From Rhodanobacteraceae bacterium (GTDB taxonomy: Bacteria; Pseudomonadota; Gammaproteobacteria; Xanthomonadales; Rhodanobacteraceae), in assembly GCA_030167125.1 (NCBI GenBank), contig CP126531.1, forward strand, positions 744,001 through 808,000: 64,000 bases of DNA. The letters are read 5' to 3'. Positions 29,567 to 37,854 of this stretch are shown here, in pieces. The first letter of the stretch is position 1, and each line of letters starts with the position of its first letter. The translations under genes and the position numbers were made by a program. Below the pieces are notes generated by a model. That model was not told the DNA's origin, searched no databases, and saw nothing but the letters and a program-made list of their open reading frames with translations.

Positions 29567-30964
29567 TCATCCGTCGGCAATGGTCGAGTGCGGCGGAAAC
29601 CGGACCTCGACCCGCAGGCCATGCGGGTCTTCGTGGTTGCTGATCGCCAGTTCCGCACCGTGGCGTTCGGCGATTTCGCGCACGATCGCGAGGCCGAGGC
29701 CGGTGCCTTCGTGGCCGTTGCCCATCGCGCGGAAGAATCGTTCGCCCAGGCGCGGGATCAATTCTGGCGCGACGCCGGGGCCGTTGTCCTGCACGGACAT
29801 CGTGCAGCCGCCGCTTTCGGTCGGCTGCAGTTCCACCGTGATCACCGCGCCGTTGCGCGCGCCGTAGCGCGACGCATTGTCGATGAGGTTGCCGAGCAGT
29901 TCGCGCAGCAGGACCGCGTCGCCGATCACGGTGACGCCGTGCTCCGGGCCGCGGTAGCCGAGGTCGATGCCCTTGGCGAGCGCGTCGGGCACGCGCGCGG
30001 CGACTTCATCGCGCACGAGCTTGGCCATTTCCAGCGGCGCGGCGGCCCCGAGCGACTCGTCGGGCGCCTGCGCGCGTGCCATCGCCAGCAGCTGGCCGGC
30101 CGCGCGGGCGGTGCCCGCGGACAGGCGTTCGACGTGCGCCAGTGCCTCGCGGATGGTTTCGGGACGCGGATCGGCCAGCGCGCGTTCCGCCTGCAGGCGC
30201 AATCCCGCGAGCGGGGTGCGCAACTGGTGCGCGGCGTCGGCGATGAAGCGTTGCTGCTGGCGCAGCATGCGGTCGAGCCGCCCCAGCAGCGCGTCGATGG
30301 TGGCGACCAGCGGCTGCACTTCCAGCGGCGCGTCGATCGTGCGCAGCGGGGACAGGTCGCCCGCTTCGCGCATCCTGATTTCGTGCGCCAGCGGATCGAG
30401 CACGCGCAGGCCGCGGTTGATGCCCAGCCACACCAGCGCCATCGCAACCACGATCAACAGCAACTCGATCGGCACGGTCGAGACCAGCAACTCGCGTGCG
30501 AGCGCGCGCCGCTTGTTGATGGTCTCCGCCGTCGAAATCACCAGCACGTCGCCGGGATCGGCCTTGTTGGTCTGGAACACCGAGGCCATGCGCATGGGCT
30601 GGCCGCGGTCCGTGAAGTTGGTGAACACCGGCGCGCCTTGGCTGGCCTTCGGGTTGGGCTGGGGCAGGTCGTCGCTGCCGGCCAGCACCCCGTAGCGCAG
30701 GCTGCGCACCGCGAATTCGTTGCGCTCCTTGACCGAGAACTGCAGCAGGATGCGCGCCTGGTCGGAGAGTTCGTTGCGGCCCGCGTCGCTGTTCACCAGG
30801 TCACCGATCGCTTCCGCGCTGTCCAGCAGCCAGCGGTCGTACACCTTGTTGGCGTAGTGCAGGCCGATCACGTAGTTGATGATGCCGCCGCACACGAGTA
30901 CCGCCAGCAGCGGTATCGAGACGAACAGCAGCAGGCGCCGGCGCAGGCTCGGGTTACGGATCAT
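29567..30964 (-). CDS. Sensor histidine kinase (QseC/TctE-like)
   Basis: 465 residues. The ATG at 30964 lies 11 nt inside the upstream response regulator gene; a longer open frame was rejected because it translates that gene out of frame. Membrane helices at about 11-33 and 165-182 flank a periplasmic domain of the 2CSK_N type (VYDRWLLDSAEAIGDL). A HAMP-like linker follows. The H-box is ADAAHQLRTP with His246; N, G1 and G2 boxes are present (NLIDNASRYG, DNGPGV, GTGLGLAIV). It should phosphorylate the regulator encoded just upstream. Stimulus unknown. Confidence 0.92.
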   Translation of the reverse strand: MIRNPSLRRRLLLFVSIPLLAVLVCGGIINYVIGLHYANKVYDRWLLDSAEAIGDLVNSDAGRNELSDQARILLQFSVKERNEFAVRSLRYGVLAGSDDLPQPNPKASQGAPVFTNFTDRGQPMRMASVFQTNKADPGDVLVISTAETINKRRALARELLVSTVPIELLLIVVAMALVWLGINRGLRVLDPLAHEIRMREAGDLSPLRTIDAPLEVQPLVATIDALLGRLDRMLRQQQRFIADAAHQLRTPLAGLRLQAERALADPRPETIREALAHVERLSAGTARAAGQLLAMARAQAPDESLGAAAPLEMAKLVRDEVAARVPDALAKGIDLGYRGPEHGVTVIGDAVLLRELLGNLIDNASRYGARNGAVITVELQPTESGGCTMSVQDNGPGVAPELIPRLGERFFRAMGNGHEGTGLGLAIVREIAERHGAELAISNHEDPHGLRVEVRFPPHSTIADG

Positions 30965-31628
30965 CGTCGGCCTCGAGCAGGTAACCCAGGCCGCGCACCG
31001 TGCGCAGGCGCACGCCGGTGTCCTCGAGCTTGCGGCGCAAGCGGTGCACCGCGATGTCCAGGCCGTTGTCGGTGAGCGCATCGTTCCACGTGCACAGCGC
31101 TTCGATCACGTGCTCGCGCGAGGTCACGCGGTTGTGGCGCGAGGCCAGCACTTCCAGCAGCGCGAACTCGCGCGCCGTGAGGTCCAGCGGCTGCTCGCCG
31201 ATCGTCACCCGGCGTCCGGCGAGGTCGATGGAAAGCTGCCCGAGTTTCAGGATGGGCACGCCGCGATTGCTCTGGCGGCGCAGCAGCGCGCGCACGCGCG
31301 CGTCGAACTCCGCAAGGCTGAAGGGCTTCACCAGGTAGTCGTCGGCGCCGAGGTCGAGCGTGCGCACGCGCAGGTCCAGTTCCTCGCGCGCGGTGATGAC
31401 CAGCACCGGCACGCCGTCGTGCGCGGCGCGCAGCTTGCGCAGCACTTGGCTGCCTTCTTCGCCGGGCAGGCCGAGGTCGAGCACCACCAGCGCGAACGCG
31501 TGTTCCTGCAGGGCGGAAATCGCGGCCTTGCCGTTGGAAAGATGATCCACCGCGTGGCCGGCGCGCTCCAGCGATGCGCAGACCGCATCCGCGATGGCGG
31601 CATCGTCTTCGACTACCAGCATCCGCAT
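30954..31628 (-). CDS. OmpR/PhoB-family response regulator
   Basis: 224 residues. The receiver domain has acidic VVEDD at 5-9, phospho-acceptor Asp51 (VLDLGLPG), Thr79 in ITARE and Lys101 (LVKPF). The C-terminal winged helix carries LTAREFALLEVLASRHNRVTS and VHRLRRKLEDTGVRLRTVRGLGYLL. The QseB/PmrA/TctD group fits best. Expression is coupled to the kinase by overlap. Targets cannot be read from the sequence. Confidence 0.94.
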   Translation of the reverse strand: MRMLVVEDDAAIADAVCASLERAGHAVDHLSNGKAAISALQEHAFALVVLDLGLPGEEGSQVLRKLRAAHDGVPVLVITAREELDLRVRTLDLGADDYLVKPFSLAEFDARVRALLRRQSNRGVPILKLGQLSIDLAGRRVTIGEQPLDLTAREFALLEVLASRHNRVTSREHVIEALCTWNDALTDNGLDIAVHRLRRKLEDTGVRLRTVRGLGYLLEADDDP

Positions 31629-31664
31629 GTCGGCGCTCGCACTACTTGGGTTGCGTAAAGCATA

Positions 31665-32231
31665 TCAAGCGTACAGCTTGACCAGCACGACTTCGCCCGC
31701 GCCTTCGATCAGCGTCCGTTGCGGCGGGCCGCCCGGTGCGACCAGCACGGCATCGTGCGGGTTCAATGTCACGGTTTCATCGGCGCTCAAGCGCGCGTGG
31801 CCGGAATCCAGGTACACCAGCCAGCGGATGCCTGGCTCATCGGGCAGGAGCATCGAGCCGGCCAACGTGCGTGCAAGCACCGCGGCGCGCGCATCGCCGC
31901 GCAGCATCAGGTTGAAATCGCGCGTGGCGCCTTCCGGCAACAAACCCGTGGGCGCGGGCGATCCGTCGAATTCCAGCTTTTCGAAACGACGGGCGTGCAG
32001 CGTCGCGCCGCCGGGGAAGCGCAGCGTCATCGGCGCATCCAGCGGGATCAGCGTGCGGCGCGTGCCGGGCAGTTCGGAAAACGGACCTTCCTGTTCCACC
32101 TTCGCGATGCTCACGCGAATCTTCCAGTCAGCATCGTCGGGTTCGCGCAGGATCACCGTGGTGACGCCGCCGCCGTTGGCCCAGGGCTCGTCACGCTGGG
32201 CCGCGCGCGGGATGGCTTGCACGGAAGTCAT
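31665..32231 (-). CDS. HutD/Ves family cupin protein
   Basis: 188 residues with the HutD/Ves pattern: EPWANGGGVTTVI near the N-terminus, WKIRVSIAKVEQEGPFSELPGTRRTL, then the two-cupin body ending VVLVKLY. HutD is associated with histidine utilisation operons; Ves is linked to cold response in E. coli. Biochemical role is not established for either. No hut gene is adjacent. ATG 32231. Confidence 0.88.
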   Translation of the reverse strand: MTSVQAIPRAAQRDEPWANGGGVTTVILREPDDADWKIRVSIAKVEQEGPFSELPGTRRTLIPLDAPMTLRFPGGATLHARRFEKLEFDGSPAPTGLLPEGATRDFNLMLRGDARAAVLARTLAGSMLLPDEPGIRWLVYLDSGHARLSADETVTLNPHDAVLVAPGGPPQRTLIEGAGEVVLVKLYA

Positions 32232-32264
32232 CGCGCGATGATAGCGAGAAGGGCGTGCGCAGGT

Positions 32265-32726
32265 TCAGCCGATCAGTTTGCGCAACGTGTCCAATCCCAA
32301 GCGCAGGCTTTCGTCCCACGCGTAACCGACGATCGCTTGGCCGGTATGCGCGTCGCGGAATTCCTCTTCCTGTCCCGGCGCCAGCAGGTGGCGGTAATCC
32401 ACCGTCAGTTCTTCGCCGGCATCGAGGTCGCGCGCGGCGAAGATGAAGCCGAGCAGCCACAAACCATTCGGTTCGAAGCTGTGGTTGACATAGCACTCGT
32501 CGGGCCAGTCGGGCGAGAGCGTGTAGCGGTCCTCGAACCAGCGCACCGAGGTGTGCAGCAATTTCGCGCGTTCCGGATCGGACAGGATTTCGGCGAACGA
32601 CCAGGTGCGGTCGATCCCATCGGGCGCGATGGCGATGCGGCCGCGCCGCAGCGGTTCTTCGAGGAACAGACCCTTGCCCGCGCCTGGAATGGTGGAAGCT
32701 GCGATGTGGTAGCGGGGCAGGATCAA
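32265..32726 (-). CDS. SET-domain protein, putative lysine methyltransferase
   Basis: 153 residues that are essentially one SET domain, from a TTG start at 32726 (the first conserved strand begins six codons later). Motifs: STIPGAGKGLFLEEPL with the GxG SAM-binding turn, CYVNHSFEPNGLW (the NHS pseudoknot motif), and DAGEELTVDYR. The expected substrate is a lysine in a protein, with SAM as donor. Bacterial SET proteins are rarely characterised. The C-terminal 45 residues replace the usual post-SET cysteines, and no zinc ligands are seen. Confidence 0.85.
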   Translation of the reverse strand: MILPRYHIAASTIPGAGKGLFLEEPLRRGRIAIAPDGIDRTWSFAEILSDPERAKLLHTSVRWFEDRYTLSPDWPDECYVNHSFEPNGLWLLGFIFAARDLDAGEELTVDYRHLLAPGQEEEFRDAHTGQAIVGYAWDESLRLGLDTLRKLIG

Positions 32727-32785
32727 GATGGTCGCGCGGTGGTGAGGGCGCGCCAGTGTAATGCGTGCCGCGGCGCGGTGGATGC

Positions 32786-32813
32786 GGTGCCGCGGAACGC
32801 GATCCGCGGCACC
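32786..32813. other. GC-rich stem-loop beyond the helix-hairpin-helix gene
   Basis: A perfect 11-bp stem GGTGCCGCGGA / TCCGCGGCACC with a six-base loop, 16 nt past the stop of the ComEA-like gene. There is no T-run on either side, so it is not a classic intrinsic terminator; it may stabilise the 3' end or be a REP remnant. Confidence 0.5.
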
Positions 32814-32828
32814 GTTGCACGTGCGGCT

Positions 32829-33152
32829 TCAGTGCTTGCGGGATTTCCGTGCCGGCTTCGTTGCGGGTGCCTTCGCGGCCGCAGCGCCGCCGCTCAACTG
32901 GATCGCGTCGCGGTTGCGCTCGAGCGTCTTCTTGCCGATGCCCTTGACGTTGCCGAGATCGTCGACGTTTTTGAACGGGCCGTGCGCATCGCGGTAGGCG
33001 ACGATGGCCTGGGCCTTGCTGAGGCCGACGCCGTCGAGCGATGTCGCGATGGTTTGCGCGTCGGCCTTGTTGACGTTGACCGGCGTCGCGGCGAAGGCCG
33101 GCAGCGCCATGGCGAGGCAGAGTGCGAGTGCGCAGAGTGATTGCTTGATCAT
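32829..33152 (-). CDS. Secreted helix-hairpin-helix (ComEA-like) protein
   Basis: 107 residues from ATG 33152. A signal peptide (ALALCLAMALPAFAA) is followed by a ComEA-type HhH2 domain: PVNVNKADAQTIATSLDGVG, KAQAIVAYRDAHGPF, VDDLGNVKGIGKKTLERNRDAI. The tail is Ala/Lys/Arg-rich (KPARKSRKH). Such proteins bind DNA in the periplasm during natural transformation, and short secreted forms like this are typical of Gram-negatives. No other competence gene is nearby. Confidence 0.9.
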   Translation of the reverse strand: MIKQSLCALALCLAMALPAFAATPVNVNKADAQTIATSLDGVGLSKAQAIVAYRDAHGPFKNVDDLGNVKGIGKKTLERNRDAIQLSGGAAAAKAPATKPARKSRKH

Positions 33153-33339
33153 GTCGATTCTCCCTGGTGGATGGATCACGCCGGCGATGCGGCGCGTGCA
33201 AACAGGATGCCGCCATCGCGCAGCCATCGCAGTCAGGCAGCGGAGCGGGCGCGTGTCGGCCGATGCGGACGGCGCGTGTGGGAAAAGGCCGATCGGACGG
33301 CTGTTACACTGGGCTATTGACCATTTGCAGGAGTTTTCC

Positions 33340-34785
33340 ATGGATGCCAGCAAGGCCCGCGCCTTCATCGGAAAGATCTGGGACGACGAAGTGGTGCCCC
33401 AAATCACCGACTACATCCGGATTCCCAACAAGTCGCCGATGTTCGACAAGAACTGGGCCGCGCACGGGCACATGGATGCGGCGGTGGCGCTGATGGAGAA
33501 GTGGGCGCGCGCGAAGCTGGGATCGTTGCCGGGTTCGACGCTGGAAGTGGTGCGCCTGCCCAACCGCACGCCGCTGATCTTCATCGACGTGCCGGCCTCG
33601 GGTGACGCCGTGCGCGCCGATGATTGCGTGCTGCTGTACGGACACCTCGACAAGCAGCCGGAAATGACCGGCTGGAGCGAAGGCCTGGGTCCTTGGACGC
33701 CGGTGCTGAAAGGCGACCGCCTGTACGGCCGCGGCGGCGCCGACGACGGCTACGCGATCTTCGGATCGCTGTCCGCGCTGCTGGCGCTGCACGAACAGGG
33801 CGTACCGCACGCACGCTGCGTGGTGATGATCGAAGCCTGCGAGGAGTCGGGCAGCTACGACCTGCCGCATTACGTCGATCACCTGGCGCCGCGCATCGGC
33901 CAGCCTTCGCTGGTGGTGTGCCTCGATTCCGGTTGCGCGAACTACGACCAGTTGTGGCTGACCACTTCGCTGCGCGGCATGACCGGCGGCGAACTGACGG
34001 TCGAGGTGTTGAGCGAGGGCGTGCATTCGGGCGATGCATCGGGCGTGGTGCCCGACAGCTTCCGCATCATCCGCGACCTGCTGTCGCGGCTGGAAGATCC
34101 GGCCACCGGCACGATCGTGCCGAAGGAACTGTACGTTGAAGTACCGGCGGAACGCGTCGAGCAGGCCAGGCAATGCGCAGCGATCCTGGGCGACGAAGTG
34201 TTTTCCAAGTTCCCGTGGAAGGATGGCATGCAGCCCGTCAGCAAGGATCGCGTCGAGCTGATCTTGAACCGCACCTGGCGTCCGCAACTTGCGATCACCG
34301 GCGTGGCCGGTTTGCCGCCGCTGGAGAGCGCGGGCAACGTGCTGCGTCCGCTCACGTCGCTGAAGCTGAGCCTGCGCGTACCGCCGACGGCGAACGGCAG
34401 CAAGGCCAGCGAGTTCGTGAAGCGCCTGCTGGAAAAGGATCCGCCGTACGGCGCGAAGGTCACGTTCAAGCTGGAAAAGGACGGCAGCGGCTGGAACGCG
34501 CCGAAACTCTCCGAATGGCTCGACGGCGCGGTGTCGCAGGCTTCGCAGGAGGCGTTCGGCGCGCCGCCCGCGTACATGGGCGAGGGCGGCAGCATTCCGT
34601 TCATGGGCATGCTGGGCGAGAAATTCCCGAAGGCGCAGTTCCTCATCACCGGCGTGCTGGGTCCGCATTCCAATGCGCACGGTCCGAATGAATTCCTGCA
34701 CATCCCGACCGGCAAGAAGGTCACGCAAGTGGTCGCGAGCGTGGTCGCGGCGCACGCGAAGGCAAGCGCGCAGGGGTTGACCTGA
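33340..34785 (+). CDS. M20-family metallopeptidase (dipeptidase type)
   Basis: 481 residues from ATG 33340 with CAGGAG upstream. M20 motifs: His102 in YGHLDKQPE, Asp135 in GRGGADDG, the Glu pair 168-169 in EACEESGS, Asp196 in CLDSG, and the late His in GPHSNAHGPNE. No signal peptide, so cytoplasmic. Length and the PEMTGW segment resemble carnosinase/CNDP-type or ArgE-like M20A enzymes that cut dipeptides or release acyl groups. Stands alone with a GNAT gene 22 nt downstream. Confidence 0.92.
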   Translation: MDASKARAFIGKIWDDEVVPQITDYIRIPNKSPMFDKNWAAHGHMDAAVALMEKWARAKLGSLPGSTLEVVRLPNRTPLIFIDVPASGDAVRADDCVLLYGHLDKQPEMTGWSEGLGPWTPVLKGDRLYGRGGADDGYAIFGSLSALLALHEQGVPHARCVVMIEACEESGSYDLPHYVDHLAPRIGQPSLVVCLDSGCANYDQLWLTTSLRGMTGGELTVEVLSEGVHSGDASGVVPDSFRIIRDLLSRLEDPATGTIVPKELYVEVPAERVEQARQCAAILGDEVFSKFPWKDGMQPVSKDRVELILNRTWRPQLAITGVAGLPPLESAGNVLRPLTSLKLSLRVPPTANGSKASEFVKRLLEKDPPYGAKVTFKLEKDGSGWNAPKLSEWLDGAVSQASQEAFGAPPAYMGEGGSIPFMGMLGEKFPKAQFLITGVLGPHSNAHGPNEFLHIPTGKKVTQVVASVVAAHAKASAQGLT

Positions 34786-34807
34786 GAAGCGCGGGTCGGA
34801 AATCACG

Positions 34808-35239
34808 ATGACGACGATTCGCGTGGCGTCGCCTGCGGACGCCGGAGAACTGGCGACGCTCTGCGGCCAGCTCTGTTACCCCGCCGATGCGTCGGCGATC
34901 GCGCGCCGGCTGGAAGGCGTCACGTCACATCACGCGGGGATGGTGCTGGTGGCGGTCGCTCCGCGGGGCGGCCTGGCGGGATTCGCGCATGTCGAACCGC
35001 GCCGCCTGCTGATCGCGGAACCGTTCGCCGAGCTCACCGCGCTGGTTGTGTCCGAATCGGCGCGCGGTCGACGTGTCGGCAGCGCTTTGTTGGCGGCCGC
35101 GGAAGCCTGGGCGCGCGAGCAGGGCCTCGCGAGCGTGCGCGTGCGATCTAACGTGATCCGCGAACGCGCGCATCGCTTCTACTTGCGCGAGGGCTACGTC
35201 GAGAAGAAGCGGCAAGCGGTGTTCCTGAAGCAACTGTGA
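34808..35239 (+). CDS. GNAT-family N-acetyltransferase
   Basis: 143 residues. It has the acetyl-CoA binding segment VVSESARGRRVGSALLAAAE at about 80-99 and the late RAHRFYLREGYVEKKRQAVF. Probably co-transcribed with the M20 gene 22 nt upstream. Substrate unknown. Confidence 0.88.
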   Translation: MTTIRVASPADAGELATLCGQLCYPADASAIARRLEGVTSHHAGMVLVAVAPRGGLAGFAHVEPRRLLIAEPFAELTALVVSESARGRRVGSALLAAAEAWAREQGLASVRVRSNVIRERAHRFYLREGYVEKKRQAVFLKQL

Positions 35240-35307
35240 GCCTTGCCGCCTGACGCCGGCCGCGTGAGCCGTTACCCTTGGCCGGCCGTTCGCCGCCTTC
35301 ATTGCCC

Positions 35308-35967
35308 ATGCCCTACGAACTGCCACCTGTCACCCGCGCGCTGCTGATCGCCAACGTGGTGATCTTCCTGCTGGAGCAGATCCCGTCGCTGCAGCCGCTG
35401 ATGATCGCCTACGGCGCGTTGTGGCCCGTCGGGCCTGCGCACCCTATGTTGAACGGAGCCGGCGGCGTGGTGCTGGTCGGCTTCCATTTCTGGCAGGTCG
35501 TTACCTACGCGTTCCTGCACGGCGGTTGGCCGCACATCTTCTTCAACATGTTCGCGCTGTGGATGTTCGGTGGGCCCATCGAACACCTGCTGGGCGCCAG
35601 GCACTACACGTTCTATTACTTCTTCTGCGCGGTGACGGCGGCGGCCGCGCACCTGCTGGTCGCGCAATATTTCACGCACGGTTTCTACCCGACGCTCGGC
35701 GCGTCGGGCGCGATCTTCGGGTTGCTGGTGGCGTTCGGCGTGATGTATCCGCGCATGAAGATGTTCCTGATCTTCCTGCCCATCCCGATGCCGGCGTGGG
35801 TGTTCGTGATCGGCTACATCCTTCTGGAACTGTTCCTCGGCGTCACCGGCACGCAGGAAGGCGTGGCGCACTTCGCGCACCTCGGCGGCGCGATCGGCGG
35901 CTTCGTGCTGCTGCAGTACTGGCGCGGCAAGCTGCCGGTCAGGCCCAGGCGCATCCTGACGCGCTGA
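35308..35967 (+). CDS. Rhomboid-family intramembrane serine protease
   Basis: 219 residues with six membrane helices. Catalytic Ser133 lies in GASG (131-134) and His191 in HFAHLGGAIGGF, the rhomboid dyad. The FHFWQVVTYAFLHGGWPHIFFNM segment gives the oxyanion His/Asn. No additional cytoplasmic domain. Substrate not predictable. Ends four bases before the convergent next gene. Confidence 0.93.
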   Translation: MPYELPPVTRALLIANVVIFLLEQIPSLQPLMIAYGALWPVGPAHPMLNGAGGVVLVGFHFWQVVTYAFLHGGWPHIFFNMFALWMFGGPIEHLLGARHYTFYYFFCAVTAAAAHLLVAQYFTHGFYPTLGASGAIFGLLVAFGVMYPRMKMFLIFLPIPMPAWVFVIGYILLELFLGVTGTQEGVAHFAHLGGAIGGFVLLQYWRGKLPVRPRRILTR

Positions 35968-35971
35968 TGCC

Positions 35972-36574
35972 TCAGCGCGGCTGGATGGAGAGCGACTGCA
36001 CGTAGACCAGCTCGCAGGCGCCATCGCCGATGTCGTCGCGCGTCAGCGAACTGCGCCAGCGCCAGCCATTCGCCTTGTCGGCTTCGACCAGCATGCCGCC
36101 CAGCGAAACCAGGTCGCCGGTGCGCACGCGTTTCAATTGGTAGGCCACGGAAGCGTCCGCCGGAATCATGTGCATGTTGGCGCTGTGCGTCTCGATTTCG
36201 CGCCGCGGAATCGGAAACGCTTTCGTCTGCCAGTAATAGAAGCGTCCGCTTTGGCTGATGTCGATGCCGTGCAGCACCGCGCTGTCGGACATCCTTCCCC
36301 AGCCGAACGCGAGATCGGTGGGCGACAGGTCGGATTCCGCGTCGAAGTGGTAGTCCGCGCGCGAGAGCACGCGCGCGGTCAGGGAAAACTTCGCGAGCGG
36401 ATGCAGCGTGGCGTCCTTGAACGGGATCGCGGGTTGCGGCGCATCGAAATCGGTTTGCACGGGATCGTCCGGCGCCAGCACGCCGTCCGCATGCGCGATC
36501 GGCCGCCCGTGCCACCACAGCCAGCCAGCCAGGAGCAGCAGCGCGCAAAGCAACCAGGTGCGCCCGTTTCGCAT
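35972..36574 (-). CDS. Membrane-anchored exported protein, function unknown
   Basis: 200 residues. A single N-terminal hydrophobic helix (LLCALLLLAGWLWWHG) anchors or exports it. The rest is soluble and hydrophilic: HPLAKFSLTARVLSRADYHF, DLSPTDLAFGWGRMSD, FYYWQTKAFPIPRREIETHSANMHM-like segments with a possible His/Asp-rich site. It ends in SIQPR. I do not recognise the family. The pattern looks conserved rather than random, and codon use matches neighbours. Confidence 0.78.
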   Translation of the reverse strand: MRNGRTWLLCALLLLAGWLWWHGRPIAHADGVLAPDDPVQTDFDAPQPAIPFKDATLHPLAKFSLTARVLSRADYHFDAESDLSPTDLAFGWGRMSDSAVLHGIDISQSGRFYYWQTKAFPIPRREIETHSANMHMIPADASVAYQLKRVRTGDLVSLGGMLVEADKANGWRWRSSLTRDDIGDGACELVYVQSLSIQPR

Positions 36575-36631
36575 CGAGTGCCCATCCCAGACGGAGGCAA
36601 GGATACTTCAACGGCCGTTGTACGCGCGGAT

Positions 36632-36662
36632 GAAAAAAGGGCTGCCCATCGGCAGCCCTTTT
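36632..36662 (-). terminator. Intrinsic terminator after the nitrobindin-like gene
   Basis: Stem GGGCTGCC / GGCAGCCC with a CATC loop (36639-36658). On the minus strand it is followed by TTTTTT, just beyond the 36685 stop. On the plus strand a TTTT follows too, so it may work both ways. Confidence 0.85.
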
Positions 36663-36684
36663 CGTGCAGCGGTGCGGCCGGCGA

Positions 36685-37326
36685 TCAGACGTTTTCGATG
36701 CTGGGGTGGTAGCGCTTGACGAGATGCAGCGTGTTCCGGTCGGTGTGGTCCAGTTCCTTGCCGCCGAGGGCCGCCAGTTTCAGCACGAGGTTCTGCTCGT
36801 AACTGAAGGTGCCGTCATCGTTGAGCTTGAACGTGCCTTCGAAGCGCTTGAGCTCGGCCCGTTCGGAAAGGTACCTGTTCTGCAGGATGCCGTAGTTGGG
36901 ATCGCCCGCGGTCGCCTTGAAGTGCAGGATCTTGTCGCGCGGCTTCGCATCTCCGCCGGCGAGGATCGCGATGCCGCGCCCGAACACCACCACGCGCTTG
37001 ACCTGCCCGAGCTTCTTGTCCCACAGCATGTAACCGACTTCGTCGTGGAACGGATTCATGGCTTCCTCGCCATGCCGCCATGCGGTGTTCTCGTACTTCA
37101 GCCCCTCGATTTCCTGCTGTCCGTTTTCCTGCTTCGGAATCGGATGGAAGCGGAACCGCTCGAAGTAACCCGTTTCGCCGGTCTCGTCGTCCTTGTTGTG
37201 GAAGGAAACATCGACGCCGCCGTTGCCCTCCCACTCGCCGACCAGCCACGTCAAAGGCCCCAGCGCCTGCGGTCCGTGGAATTCCTTTTCCAGCTTGCGG
37301 ACTTCTTGTTTGGTTAGTTCGGCCAT
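36685..37326 (-). CDS. Nitrobindin-like beta-barrel protein
   Basis: 213 residues. The LGPLTWLVGEWEGNG motif near residue 22-36 is the family hallmark of nitrobindin/THAP4-type heme-binding barrels (GxWxGxG). Strands with ERFRFHP, IEGLKYENTAW and MLWDKKLGQVKRVVVFGRG follow. Whether the haem-coordinating His is present is unclear from sequence alone. Proposed roles in the family include binding of haem and nitrogen oxides. Monocistronic, with its own terminator. Confidence 0.8.
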   Translation of the reverse strand: MAELTKQEVRKLEKEFHGPQALGPLTWLVGEWEGNGGVDVSFHNKDDETGETGYFERFRFHPIPKQENGQQEIEGLKYENTAWRHGEEAMNPFHDEVGYMLWDKKLGQVKRVVVFGRGIAILAGGDAKPRDKILHFKATAGDPNYGILQNRYLSERAELKRFEGTFKLNDDGTFSYEQNLVLKLAALGGKELDHTDRNTLHLVKRYHPSIENV

Positions 37327-37439
37327 CGTCGTCGCGCCTCCGGTTGTGTGCAGGGAACCCCGACGCTAGCATTCCCCGGCGGCTTCAATCCAATTGATTG
37401 AAACGATCATGGCGATAGCTTAAGGCTATTGCGCCAACC

Positions 37440-37853
37440 CTACCGATGCAGGTCGCCGGCGGCTTCCGGCTGGTAATGGATTGCCGTCACCTTGAGGCGC
37501 AGCGTGCGTCCGCCGTGGCCGGGCCAGTCGATCGACTGGCCGACGCGCAGTCCCAGCAGCGCGCTGCCGACCGGCGCCAGCACCGAAACGCGGCCGGCGT
37601 CGGCGTCGGCATCCTTGGGATACACCAGCGTCAGCGTGTGGTGCTTGTTGCTGGCTTCGTCCACGCAATCCGCCGACGAATTCATGCTGACCACGTCCGC
37701 GGGCATGTCCTTCGGCTCGACGATCTCGGCGCGGTCGAACTCGGCGCGCAGGCGTTCGGCCGCCGGCGAATCGCGCAGCGCGGGATTCTCCAGCAGGCTT
37801 TCGATGCGCTCGACGTCGAGGCGCGAGAGGGTGATCGACGCTTGGTTTTCCAT
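37440..37853 (-). CDS. rnk: Rnk, nucleoside diphosphate kinase regulator
   Basis: 137 residues from ATG 37853; upstream in-frame starts add nothing family-like. An N-terminal coiled helix pair (ITLSRLDVERIESLLEN) precedes a GreA-type C-terminal domain with TLVYPKDADADAGRVSVLAPVGSALLG and GQSIDWPG. Rnk-family proteins resemble GreA/GreB and influence NTP balance and RNA polymerase. Its ATG lies right after the oxyR stop, so oxyR-rnk may be one unit. Confidence 0.92.
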   Translation of the reverse strand: MENQASITLSRLDVERIESLLENPALRDSPAAERLRAEFDRAEIVEPKDMPADVVSMNSSADCVDEASNKHHTLTLVYPKDADADAGRVSVLAPVGSALLGLRVGQSIDWPGHGGRTLRLKVTAIHYQPEAAGDLHR

Positions 37854-37854
37854 G

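Noticed and set aside
29545..29570. Hairpin GTGACGCGG/CCGCGTCAT between the Rieske gene and the kinase gene
   Set aside because: It overlaps the kinase stop and has no T-run, so I did not call it a terminator.
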